DNA from: Aquificaceae bacterium
GTDB taxonomy: Bacteria > Aquificota > Aquificia > Aquificales > Aquificaceae
Direction: 5' to 3'
DNA: 12,668 bases
NCBI GenBank assembly: GCA_027014185.1
Contig: JALWEK010000081.1
Span: 1 to 12,668 of the forward strand
Each line of letters opens with the position of its first letter. Positions within the stretch are counted from its first letter, which is position 1. Position numbers and translations under genes: made by a program. The notes beneath the pieces are model-generated. The model had not been told where the DNA came from. It saw nothing but the letters and a program-made list of their open reading frames with translations, and did not search any database. Positions 4,845-12,006 of this stretch are shown here, one piece after another.

Positions 4845-6197
4845 ATGTCGGTTAAGGTACTCGTCATAGACGATGAGGAGGGGATAAGGGAATCTCTAAA
4901 GGGGATACTCAGGGAGGAGGGGTACAAGGTAGATACCGCAGCAACCCTTTCTGCGGCTAGAAAAAAGGTGTCTGAAGAGTTCTTTCACGTAGTTGTTCTA
5001 GATGTGTGGATGCCTGATGGGGACGGGATAGAGTTTCTGGATGCTGTCAGGGAGCTTTCTCCTGACTCCGTGGTCGTGGTTATAACTGGGCACGGCAACG
5101 TTGATATGGCCGTAAAGGCTATAAAGAAGGGGGCGTACGACTTCATAGAGAAGCCATTTTCTATGGACAGGTTTCTGTTGACTGTCAAGCACGCAGTGTC
5201 CGAGTCTATGGGAAGGGTTTCTGGCGGAGGGGAGGAGGATGTAGAGCTTATAGGAAACTCTAAACCTATAAGGGAGATAAAGAAGATAGTTTCCAAGATA
5301 GCCAAGAGCAGGGCCCCGGTTTTAATACTGGGAGAGAGCGGAACTGGGAAGGAGCTGGTGGCAAAGCTTATCCATAGAGAGTCTAAGAGAAAAGGGCAGT
5401 TCGTTGATATAAACTGTGCCTCTATACCTAATGACCTGATAGAGTCAGAGCTGTTCGGATACGAGAGGGGAGCTTTCACAGGAGCGGTTAGCAGGAAGAA
5501 GGGGAAGTTCGAGCTCGCAGACGGGGGGACCCTCTTCTTGGACGAGATAGGTGATATGGATACCAGAGCCCAGGCCAAGCTCCTCAGGGTTATAGAAACT
5601 GGCAGCTTTACCAGACTCGGGGGAACCCAGAGGATAGAGGTCGATGTGAGGTTGGTTTCTGCCTCGAACAAGAACCTTACAGAGGAGGTTAAGGAAGGGA
5701 GGTTCAGAGAAGATCTCTATTACAGGATCTCCGTATTCACAATAGAGCTCCCTCCCCTGAGGGAGAGAGGGGAGGATATTATCCTTTTGGCGGAGTACTT
5801 CCTGAAGAAGTTTTCCCAGGAGTACAAGAAAGAGTGTAAGGTCCTCTCGGACGAGGCCAAGGAAGCTCTCATGAATCACACCTGGAAGGGGAACGTGAGG
5901 GAGCTTAAGAATCTTATGGAGAGGGTGGTTATACTCTGTGATGGAGACGTGGTCAGGCCAGAGCATCTTGGACTTGGAAGTTACAGAAGATCGAAAGACT
6001 ACAGTTACATATTCAGACTTGAAAAGCTGAAGGAGGCGAGGAGAGAGTTCGAAAAGGTGTTCATAGAAGAGAAGCTAAAGGAGTACAACTACGATATGAA
6101 GGAGGTTTCCTCAAAGATAGGTACAGACCTTTCAAACCTTTACAGGAAGGTTAAGGCCTACGGGATAAAGATCAAGGACCTGCAAGGTTCGCTATAA
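4845..6197 (+). CDS. Sigma-54-dependent response regulator, NtrC/NtrX type
   Basis: 450 residues in three domains. The receiver (about 1-120) has the acidic pair D9/D10, phosphoacceptor Asp53 (LDVWMPDGDG), Thr81 and Lys103. The AAA+ domain (about 134-370) has Walker A GESGTGKE (163-170), the sigma-54-contacting GAFTGA loop (209-214), Walker B TLFLDEIG (229-236) and the GNVREL sensor II region (349-354). A Fis-type helix-turn-helix follows (about 410-443, with KIGTDLSNLYRKVKAYGI). It would bind an enhancer when phosphorylated and drive sigma-54 polymerase open by ATP hydrolysis. The C-terminal EKVFIEEKLKEYNYDMKEV and SNLYRK words resemble NtrX. The partner kinase is not in the window. No SD precedes the ATG, and the start is only 16 bp beyond the last DnaA-like box. 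Its 3' end overlaps rsmE by 26 bp. Confidence 0.93.
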   Translation: MSVKVLVIDDEEGIRESLKGILREEGYKVDTAATLSAARKKVSEEFFHVVVLDVWMPDGDGIEFLDAVRELSPDSVVVVITGHGNVDMAVKAIKKGAYDFIEKPFSMDRFLLTVKHAVSESMGRVSGGGEEDVELIGNSKPIREIKKIVSKIAKSRAPVLILGESGTGKELVAKLIHRESKRKGQFVDINCASIPNDLIESELFGYERGAFTGAVSRKKGKFELADGGTLFLDEIGDMDTRAQAKLLRVIETGSFTRLGGTQRIEVDVRLVSASNKNLTEEVKEGRFREDLYYRISVFTIELPPLRERGEDIILLAEYFLKKFSQEYKKECKVLSDEAKEALMNHTWKGNVRELKNLMERVVILCDGDVVRPEHLGLGSYRRSKDYSYIFRLEKLKEARREFEKVFIEEKLKEYNYDMKEVSSKIGTDLSNLYRKVKAYGIKIKDLQGSL

Positions 6198-6873
6198 TTC
6201 CAACGCCTACTATCGCCGCCGTCTCGCTTCTTAGAACATGGGGCTCAAGCCTGACTGGTATGAACCCCTTATCTGTGAGGTGCCTCACCTCAGATTTAGA
6301 AAATCCTCCCTCCGGGCCAACCACCAGGCTGACACTTTTTACGCCTTCCAGCTCCAGTTCCTTTACCCTCTTTCCATCGGAAAAGTTGTCTAGAATTATG
6401 TTCAGTTCGCTCTTGGGTTCCAGCTCGTCTATATACATTGGATCCCTCAGCTCAAGCGTATAGGGCCTTCCAGACTGTTTCATCGCTTCCCTGATTATCC
6501 TCTCCCATCTTTCCCTCTTTTTGCCCATAACCTCTCTGTTTTTAAAGCTCCTATCCGTCAATAGGGGGACCACCTCAGACACACCGAGCTCCGTTGATTT
6601 CTGAAGGATAGCTTCGAACGTTCTCAGTGCCACCGGAACGGCCTGAATTAGGGTTATCATTACCGCGGGTTCCTTAGTTTCGATCCTTTCGATTATCCTC
6701 AGCTTGGCCTCTTTGCTTCCTGCTCTTTCGAGCTCACAGAGGTAAAGGCTTCCCTCCCATATGATCCCTACCTTCTCCTCTTTTTTTATCCTTCTTACCT
6801 TAAAGTGTCTTAGCTCTTCACCTTGTAGGATAAAGGAATCTTTTGACTTTCTCGATGGAAAAAAGATGTGCAT
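6172..6873 (-). CDS. rsmE: 16S rRNA (uracil1498-N3)-methyltransferase RsmE
   Basis: SPOUT-class methyltransferase that uses S-adenosylmethionine to methylate U1498 of 16S rRNA in the assembled 30S subunit. The 233 residues match the family length. Motifs: HFKVRRIKKEEKVGI in the N-terminal PUA-like domain (about 23-37), STELGVSEVVPL (about 93-104), EAMKQSGRP (about 129-137), the knot-forming SAM-site motif VVGPEGGFS (about 184-192) and LRSETAA (214-220). Start ATG matches the usual N-terminus, in which a short strand leads the PUA-like fold. No clear SD lies upstream, where a GC-rich hairpin sits instead. It follows the HU gene by 31 nt on the same strand and is probably co-transcribed with it at reduced level. 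Its stop lies inside the convergent response regulator gene. Confidence 0.95.
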   Translation of the reverse strand: MHIFFPSRKSKDSFILQGEELRHFKVRRIKKEEKVGIIWEGSLYLCELERAGSKEAKLRIIERIETKEPAVMITLIQAVPVALRTFEAILQKSTELGVSEVVPLLTDRSFKNREVMGKKRERWERIIREAMKQSGRPYTLELRDPMYIDELEPKSELNIILDNFSDGKRVKELELEGVKSVSLVVGPEGGFSKSEVRHLTDKGFIPVRLEPHVLRSETAAIVGVGIIANLAGP

Positions 6874-6878
6874 AATGT

Positions 6879-6895
6879 CGGGGCGGGACGCCCCG
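6879..6895 (-). terminator. GC-rich hairpin between HU and rsmE (attenuator or mRNA-end stabiliser)
   Basis: On the minus strand CGGGGCG, loop TCC, CGCCCCG form a perfect 7 bp stem. It begins 9 nt after the HU stop codon and ends 5 nt before the rsmE ATG. No T-run follows (ACATTATG), so it is not a classical intrinsic terminator. It may still lower read-through from HU into rsmE, protect the HU mRNA 3' end, or hinder ribosome access to rsmE. Confidence 0.5.
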
Positions 6896-6904
6896 AGGAG
6901 GTAT

Positions 6905-7177
6905 TTACTTTATGCTCTCCCTGAGATCCTTGGCCGGCTTGAATGCCACTACCTTCCTTGCGGGGATCTGGATCACCTGTCCGGTCCTGGGGTTCCTTCC
7001 CTTCCTTGCGGCCCTCTTCTTGACGGTAAATATTCCCAGTCCGGGGATGGCTATCCTCTCGCCCTTCTTGAGAGCCTTGGATATAGCTGCGACTGCTGCC
7101 TTGAGAGCGGCATCAGCCTCTTTTTTGGTGATGCCCGCCTGCTTGGCGATCTCTGCAACGAGCTCTGCCTTTGTCAT
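6905..7177 (-). CDS. hup: HU-family histone-like DNA-binding protein
   Basis: 90 residues, the standard length of HU/IHF subunits. The N-terminal dimerisation helices begin MTKAELVAEIAKQAG. They are followed by GIFTVKKRAARKGRNPRTG (about 48-66), the DNA-clasping beta-arm with Pro63 as the intercalating residue, then QIPARKVVAFKPAKDLRESI. It acts as a dimer, bends DNA and compacts the nucleoid; in E. coli HU assists DnaA in opening oriC. Minus-strand GGGAGGG (7185-7191) sits 7 nt before the ATG as a strong ribosome binding site, fitting high expression. It is divergent from ileS and upstream of rsmE. HU is preferred over IHF because no second subunit gene is adjacent and the sequence is HU-like throughout. 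Confidence 0.96.
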   Translation of the reverse strand: MTKAELVAEIAKQAGITKKEADAALKAAVAAISKALKKGERIAIPGLGIFTVKKRAARKGRNPRTGQVIQIPARKVVAFKPAKDLRESIK

Positions 7178-7215
7178 AGCACGACCCTCCCAAATAGAAT
7201 TTAGCGCTGATATAG

Positions 7216-7244
7216 ATAATACATAACTTACCTTGATTTTGCAA
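7216..7244 (-). promoter_or_regulatory. Candidate sigma-70 promoter for HU
   Basis: On the minus strand TTGCAA (7244-7239) and TATTAT (7221-7216) are separated by exactly 17 bp. Transcription would start near 7209 and leave a leader of about 32 nt containing the GGGAGGG ribosome binding site. Confidence 0.5.
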
Positions 7245-7265
7245 GCCCCTTCTTTCGACTATAAT
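7239..7265 (+). promoter_or_regulatory. Candidate sigma-70 promoter for ileS
   Basis: The + strand has a consensus -10 TATAAT at 7260-7265. The -35 is either TTTTGC (7237-7242, 17 bp spacer) or the palindromic TTGCAA (7239-7244, 15 bp spacer) that also serves the HU promoter on the other strand. The leader would be about 35-40 nt and ends with the SD GGAGGG at 7295-7300. Confidence 0.5.
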
Positions 7266-7307
7266 TATCTTTCATGCACTTTTGAGGATCTCATGGAGGG
7301 CTCTTGA

Positions 7308-10127
7308 ATGGACTACAAGGAAACGCTGAACCTTCCAAGAACTGATTTTCCTATGAAGGCAAATCTTCCAGAGAAAGAGCCCCAGATATTAGAAAGGTGG
7401 TCAGAGCTGTATAAAAAGATTAGAGAATTCAGAAAAGGTAAGGAAGTTTTCCTGCTTCACGACGGACCACCTTATGCGAACGGCCACATTCACATAGGCC
7501 ACGCTCTGAACAAGATCCTGAAGGACATAATAAACAAGTACAACCTCATGATAGGTAAGGATGTCCTCTACATACCAGGGTGGGACTGCCACGGTCTTCC
7601 CATAGAGAGGCAGGTTGAGAAGGAGCTGAAGGCTAAGAAGATAAACAAGGAGGATCTTCCGAAAACCGAATTCAGGAAGCTGTGCAGGGATTACGCCCAG
7701 AGGTTTGTGAATATACAGAAGGAGGAGTTCGTACGTCTTGGAGTCCTCGGAGACTGGGAGAACCCGTACCTGACTATGGATCCATCCTACGAGGCGCAGG
7801 AGGTCAGGGAACTTGGGAAGTTCTTTAAGAAGGGGCTTGCGTACAGAAGCAAGAAGCCAGTTTACTGGTGCATATACGATATGACCGCAGAAGCTGAAGC
7901 TGAGGTCGAGTACAGAGATAAGGAGGACCCGAGTATATACGTGAAGTTTCCCCTCGAAGACGAGGATGCCTTTCTCGTTATATGGACCACAACTCCATGG
8001 ACCCTTCCGGCGAACCTCGGGATAATGGTCGGTGAGGAGTTCGATTACATTTACTACAGGACCGCCGAAGGTACCCTTATACTCGCTAAGGAGCTGCTAG
8101 AAAACTTCAGTGAGGTTACTGGTATAGAGGGAGAGGTTGTAAAGGAGCTGAAGGGAAAAGATCTGGTGGGGAGATCGTACTTACATCCTTTCGTTAAGAG
8201 GTCAGAACTTGAGGGTTATCTGTCCGAGGAAACCTTGAAGAACATGTGGAAGGTTTATCCCTCTGAGTTCGTTGAGCTCGGAACTGGGACAGGCTTGGTT
8301 CACATGGCTCCGGGGCACGGCCAGGAGGATTACACCGTAGGGATAAGATACGGAATAGAGCCTTACGCTCCTCTAGACGACAGAGGTAGGTTTATACAGC
8401 CGGCCCCAGAGTTTCTCCTGGGGGTCAGGGTGTTCGATGCCAACAACCTAATAGTGAACTTACTTAAGGAGAAGGGCTTCCTTCTTCATCATGGGAAGGT
8501 CTCGCACTCGTACCCCCACTGCTGGAGGTGTAAGAACCCGGTAATATTCAGGGCGACGTACCAGTGGTTCATAAGCATGTCCGCAAAGGTAAACTCTAAG
8601 ACCCTAAGGGAGAAGGCTCTTGAGGAAATAGAGAGGGTCAGGTGGATCCCCGATTACGGTAAGAACAGGATAAGGAGCATGGTCGAGAACAGGCCGGACT
8701 GGTGCATATCTAGGCAGAGGTACTGGGGCGTTCCCATAGCCGTTTTCTACTGTAGGAACTGCGGGGAGGTGGTTTCGGACGAAGAAGTTTTCGAACACGT
8801 GGCCAGATTGATAGAGAAACATCCAAGCGGAGCGGACGTTTGGTTCGAGAGGGAAGAAAAGGACCTCCTCCCTGATGGTTACAGATGTAAAAGGTGCGGG
8901 GGAACAGATTTCAAGAAGGAAGAGGACATCTTAGACGTGTGGTTCGATTCCGGGTGTTCGCACGCGGCCGTTGTGAGGCCTCTCGGTTTCAGCAAGGCGG
9001 ATATGTACTTGGAAGGATCGGATCAGCACAGGGGTTGGTTCCAGGCATCTCTCTTGGAGTCGGTAGGTTCTTACGGGGAGGCCCCTTACAGATCGGTTCT
9101 GACCCACGGATTTACGGTGGATGAGAAGGGCAGGAAGATGTCCAAGTCCTTGGGCAACGTCGTTTCTCCCCAGGAAGTTATAGAGCAGTTCGGGGCGGAT
9201 CTGCTTAGGCTTTGGGTTGTCTCCGAGGATTACAGCGAGGACGTAAAGCTAGGAAAGTCAATCCTGAGGAACCTGGTGGACGATTACAGGAAGATAAGGA
9301 ACACTCTTAGGTTTCTCCTTTCCAACCTTTACGACTTCGATCCTAAATATGATAGGGTAGATACAGGTGAGCTCCACCACTTCGACAGGTGGATGCTCTC
9401 CAGGCTCCAGAGGTTCCTGGAGGAGGTCCACAGGCACTACAGTGATTATGCCTTCCACAGGGTGTATCATCTTGTAAGGAACTTCTGCACTTCAGATCTA
9501 TCCTCCCTTTACCTGGACGTTCTGAAGGACAGGCTCTACGTGTACTCCCCCAAGAGCTGGGAGAGGAGGTCCGCCCAGACAGTTCTTTACGAACTTCTCG
9601 TATCCATAACTACCTCTGTTGCTCCCTTCCTGAGCTTCACGGCGGAGGAGGTGTGGGATCATGTGAGGTCCATAGACCCTTCCCTCCCCGAGAGCGTTTT
9701 TCTGCACGAGATCCCCAGGCCTAAGGGTAATCTCGTGTCCGATGAGCTAGAGAGGGATTACTCTGTCCTTATAGCGGTTAGGGACGAGGTGATGAAGGCC
9801 ATAGAGATAGCAAGGCGTGAGGGTCTGGTCAGGCACCCTTACGAGGCGAAGGTTTACATAAAGGCCGAAGGTGATGTGCACGATCTCCTGACTAAGTACC
9901 TAGATTACCTGAACTTCTTCCTGACGGTGAGCCAGGTGGAGCTCTCCGAAGGAGGCGATATAAAGCTGGAGGGAGAGGATGTAGGTAATCTCAAGGTAGG
10001 GGTGTCCAGGGCCGAGGGAAAGAAGTGTCCAAGGTGCTGGATATACTACCCAGAAAGTGAATTCGAGGGGGAGGTGTGCAGGAGATGCTGCAGGGCCCTC
10101 CAGGAAAGGGGATATGTTTGCACTTAG
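7308..10127 (+). CDS. ileS: Isoleucyl-tRNA synthetase
   Basis: Class I synthetase charging tRNA-Ile and clearing Val-tRNA-Ile; 939 residues, normal for the bacterial type. Visible: HIGH signature (62-65) in [12 protein letters not shown], editing-domain motifs [11 protein letters not shown] (226-236) and [15 protein letters not shown] (327-341) with the conserved Asp341, KMSKS (610-614), and an anticodon-binding helical region after about 650. Two zinc sites are visible: C482/C485 with C527/C530 near the catalytic domain, and the C-terminal finger C907/C910/C924/C927. Both are known in bacterial IleRS such as that of Thermus. The ATG follows the SD GGAGGG (7295-7300) by 7 nt. No T-box leader was seen in the short upstream region. 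It is the first gene of the run ileS-nrnA-nfo-membrane protein. Confidence 0.98.
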   Translation: MDYKETLNLPRTDFPMKANLPEKEPQILERWSELYKKIREFRKGKEVFLLHDGPPYANGHIHIGHALNKILKDIINKYNLMIGKDVLYIPGWDCHGLPIERQVEKELKAKKINKEDLPKTEFRKLCRDYAQRFVNIQKEEFVRLGVLGDWENPYLTMDPSYEAQEVRELGKFFKKGLAYRSKKPVYWCIYDMTAEAEAEVEYRDKEDPSIYVKFPLEDEDAFLVIWTTTPWTLPANLGIMVGEEFDYIYYRTAEGTLILAKELLENFSEVTGIEGEVVKELKGKDLVGRSYLHPFVKRSELEGYLSEETLKNMWKVYPSEFVELGTGTGLVHMAPGHGQEDYTVGIRYGIEPYAPLDDRGRFIQPAPEFLLGVRVFDANNLIVNLLKEKGFLLHHGKVSHSYPHCWRCKNPVIFRATYQWFISMSAKVNSKTLREKALEEIERVRWIPDYGKNRIRSMVENRPDWCISRQRYWGVPIAVFYCRNCGEVVSDEEVFEHVARLIEKHPSGADVWFEREEKDLLPDGYRCKRCGGTDFKKEEDILDVWFDSGCSHAAVVRPLGFSKADMYLEGSDQHRGWFQASLLESVGSYGEAPYRSVLTHGFTVDEKGRKMSKSLGNVVSPQEVIEQFGADLLRLWVVSEDYSEDVKLGKSILRNLVDDYRKIRNTLRFLLSNLYDFDPKYDRVDTGELHHFDRWMLSRLQRFLEEVHRHYSDYAFHRVYHLVRNFCTSDLSSLYLDVLKDRLYVYSPKSWERRSAQTVLYELLVSITTSVAPFLSFTAEEVWDHVRSIDPSLPESVFLHEIPRPKGNLVSDELERDYSVLIAVRDEVMKAIEIARREGLVRHPYEAKVYIKAEGDVHDLLTKYLDYLNFFLTVSQVELSEGGDIKLEGEDVGNLKVGVSRAEGKKCPRCWIYYPESEFEGEVCRRCCRALQERGYVCT

Positions 10128-10132
10128 ATCAT

Positions 10133-10148
10133 ATTTTCAACTGAAAAT
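10133..10148. repeat. AT-rich inverted repeat between ileS and nrnA
   Basis: ATTTTCA and TGAAAAT are perfect inverted 7-mers separated by AC, starting 5 bp after the ileS stop. The stem is AT-only apart from one C-G pair, and the 2 nt loop is too tight for a stable RNA hairpin. An operator-like site or chance are as likely as a weak terminator. Confidence 0.4.
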
Positions 10149-10168
10149 GAGACAAAATTTAATTGGTT

Positions 10169-10174
10169 GGAGGA
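10169..10174 (+). promoter_or_regulatory. Ribosome binding site fixing the nrnA start
   Basis: GGAGGA lies 6 nt before ATG 10181 and downstream of the in-frame TTG at 10163, so the TTG cannot use it. The longer reading is rejected. Confidence 0.85.
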
Positions 10175-10180
10175 AAGAAG

Positions 10181-11161
10181 ATGAGAAGGGAAACGGTACC
10201 ACTCGTTGAGTTTCTTAGGGAGATAAAGGGCTCGATACTTATACTTACCCACGAGAACCCGGATGGAGATGCCCTCGGAAGCGCTATGGCGCTTTACCTC
10301 TTTTTGAAGAAGAAGGGTAAAGACGTTACCGTTGGTTGCAAGGATAGGATACCCCATTTTCTCGACTTCATACCTCACTCTGAAGAAGTGGTAAGCCTGC
10401 CGGACGGAAGGTTCTACGATATAGGGATAATAGTGGACTCGGCGGGATTCTACAGGGCCGGGATTGAGGTGAAGGTTGCGAAGAGGATAAGGATAGACCA
10501 CCACGTTGGGGGAGAGTTCTACGGGAGATACGATTACATAGACCCGAAAGCTCCAGCCACAGCTTCTCTTATATACGAGCTCATATCCGCCTGGGACGAG
10601 TCCGAGATAGACAAGGATATAGCCACCTGCATATACGCCGGTCTTGCAACGGATACGGGCTTCTTCAGGTACTCGAACACGAACGAATACACCTTTGAGC
10701 TCGCCAAGAAGCTAGTCCACTGGGGTGCAGATCCAAACTACGTTTACAGGATGTTTGCCGAGAGAGAGTCCCTTGGAAAGATGAGGCTCATCTCCAAGGT
10801 ACTGGACACTCTCACCCTGTACGAGGACGGTCTGGTGGCCGGTATAACCATATTCGACAGGTTCTTTAAAGAGACCGGCACAGACTACTCTGACAGTGAA
10901 GGGCTGGTAAACTACCCGAGGTCCCTCGAGGGGGTTGAGGTTGCCTTCGCCCTCATAGAGAAGCCGGACGAAGGCATCTGGAAGGTCTCTCTCAGGAGTA
11001 AGGTAAACGTGGATGTGTCCAAGATAGCTGAGAGGCTAGGAGGAGGTGGTCACAAGTACGCCTCCGGTGCAAAGATAGAGGCGAGTTCCCATCAGGAGGC
11101 ACTCGATAAGTTGCTCTCAGAGATACATAAACAGCTTGAGCTACAAAAGATAGTGAGCTGA
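10181..11161 (+). CDS. nrnA: DHH/DHHA1 phosphoesterase, NrnA-like (oligoribonuclease / pAp phosphatase)
   Basis: 326 residues from the chosen ATG. Motif I THENPDGDALGS (23-34), VDSAG in the second motif, the DHH triad (106-108), and a C-terminal DHHA1 domain with GGGGHKYASGA (287-297). This is the Bacillus NrnA architecture. NrnA degrades 2-5 nt RNA fragments, and often 3'-phosphoadenosine 5'-phosphate, with divalent metal; cytoplasmic. The Asp/His metal ligands of motifs I and III are present. An in-frame TTG at 10163 would add six residues, but GGAGGA (10169-10174) lies 6 nt before the ATG at 10181 and settles the start. It ends in TGATG, overlapping nfo by one base. Whether it prefers oligo-RNA, pAp or cyclic dinucleotides cannot be told from the sequence. 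Confidence 0.9.
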   Translation: MRRETVPLVEFLREIKGSILILTHENPDGDALGSAMALYLFLKKKGKDVTVGCKDRIPHFLDFIPHSEEVVSLPDGRFYDIGIIVDSAGFYRAGIEVKVAKRIRIDHHVGGEFYGRYDYIDPKAPATASLIYELISAWDESEIDKDIATCIYAGLATDTGFFRYSNTNEYTFELAKKLVHWGADPNYVYRMFAERESLGKMRLISKVLDTLTLYEDGLVAGITIFDRFFKETGTDYSDSEGLVNYPRSLEGVEVAFALIEKPDEGIWKVSLRSKVNVDVSKIAERLGGGGHKYASGAKIEASSHQEALDKLLSEIHKQLELQKIVS

Positions 11162-12003
11162 TGGCCCTGTTCGGTGCCCATGTGTCTTCGGCCGGGTCTA
11201 TACTTAAGACCTTCGAAAGAGCGGAAGAAATAGGCGCTGAGGTTTTCCAGTTCTTCCTGAGAAGTCCGAGGGCCTGGGGCTGGAAGGGAGTTAGTAAGGA
11301 GTTAGTAAGCAAGTTTAGGAGAAGGCTATCCGATTTCGGAAATCCAGTGATGGTCCACGCCCCTTACCTGCTGAACCTCGCCTCCCCGAAGGAAGACTTG
11401 AGGAGAAGATCGGTTGAGGTCTTCTTGGAGGAGCTGATAGCGTGCGAGGAGCTCGGTGTGGACTTCTACAACTTCCATCCAGGGACTGCGACAGGCGTAG
11501 ACGAAAAAGAAGGAATTATGAATATTCTCAGATCCTTAGAGGAGATCTTCTCCTCATGTGAACCCAAAAGAACAACGGTTTTGCTTGAAAACACTGCTGG
11601 GGAGAGGGGGGATCTTGGAAAGAACTTCGAGGAGCTCTCCCTGATACTGAAGAGCTTCGACGGGGTGAGGATTGGCGTTTGTCTCGATACATGCCACGCA
11701 TTCGCCTACGGGTACGAGATAAATACTGATAAAGGTTTTTCTGAGTTCCTTAAAGAGGTTGATAAGATCGGAATTGAAAATATAAAGGCTATCCACGCCA
11801 ACGATTCAAAGTTCCCGTTAGGTTCTAGAAAGGATCGGCACGAGCACATAGGAGAAGGGTTCATAGGCCTTAAGGGCTTTAAAAACCTCTTCGCGCACGA
11901 GTACTTCCGAGGTCTGCCTTACTTTATCGAGACCCCAAAGGCTGGAGATATGGACAGGGTGAACTTGGAAAAGCTCAGGAACATTTACTTGGGTAGAATT
12001 TAA
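11161..12003 (+). CDS. nfo: Endonuclease IV (apurinic/apyrimidinic endonuclease)
   Basis: 280-residue TIM-barrel AP endonuclease of base excision repair. It cuts 5' to abasic sites and clears blocked 3' ends. The full set of three-zinc ligands seen in E. coli Nfo has counterparts here: H66, H106 (in DFYNFHPG), E143 (LLENTAGERG), D176 and H179 (GVCLDTCHAFAYGYE), H212 (IHANDSK), D225 and H227 (KDRHEHIGEG) and E257. The N-terminus MALFGAHVSSAGS is the usual family start, so the ATG is well placed. It overlaps the nrnA stop by one base (TGATG), implying coupled translation, and the next gene starts 3 bp after its stop. A frequent depurination repair load fits a thermophile. Confidence 0.97.
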   Translation: MALFGAHVSSAGSILKTFERAEEIGAEVFQFFLRSPRAWGWKGVSKELVSKFRRRLSDFGNPVMVHAPYLLNLASPKEDLRRRSVEVFLEELIACEELGVDFYNFHPGTATGVDEKEGIMNILRSLEEIFSSCEPKRTTVLLENTAGERGDLGKNFEELSLILKSFDGVRIGVCLDTCHAFAYGYEINTDKGFSEFLKEVDKIGIENIKAIHANDSKFPLGSRKDRHEHIGEGFIGLKGFKNLFAHEYFRGLPYFIETPKAGDMDRVNLEKLRNIYLGRI

Positions 12004-12006
12004 CCG

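Noticed and set aside
4733..4927. Minus-strand open frame of 64 codons across the right DnaA-box array.
   Set aside because: Its peptide is a translation of the repeated boxes (recurring IHNLSTIYPQ-like words) and of the antisense of the response regulator start. It is a repeat artefact.
7274..7307. Tiny leader ORFs before ileS (M-H-F-stop at 7274-7285 and M-E-G-S-stop at 7293-7307, the latter abutting the ileS ATG).
   Set aside because: No isoleucine codons and no attenuator structure. The second merely overlaps the SD GGAGGG. Probably chance.
10163..10180. TTG start giving nrnA six extra residues.
   Set aside because: The ribosome binding site GGAGGA lies between the TTG and the ATG at 10181 and can serve only the ATG.
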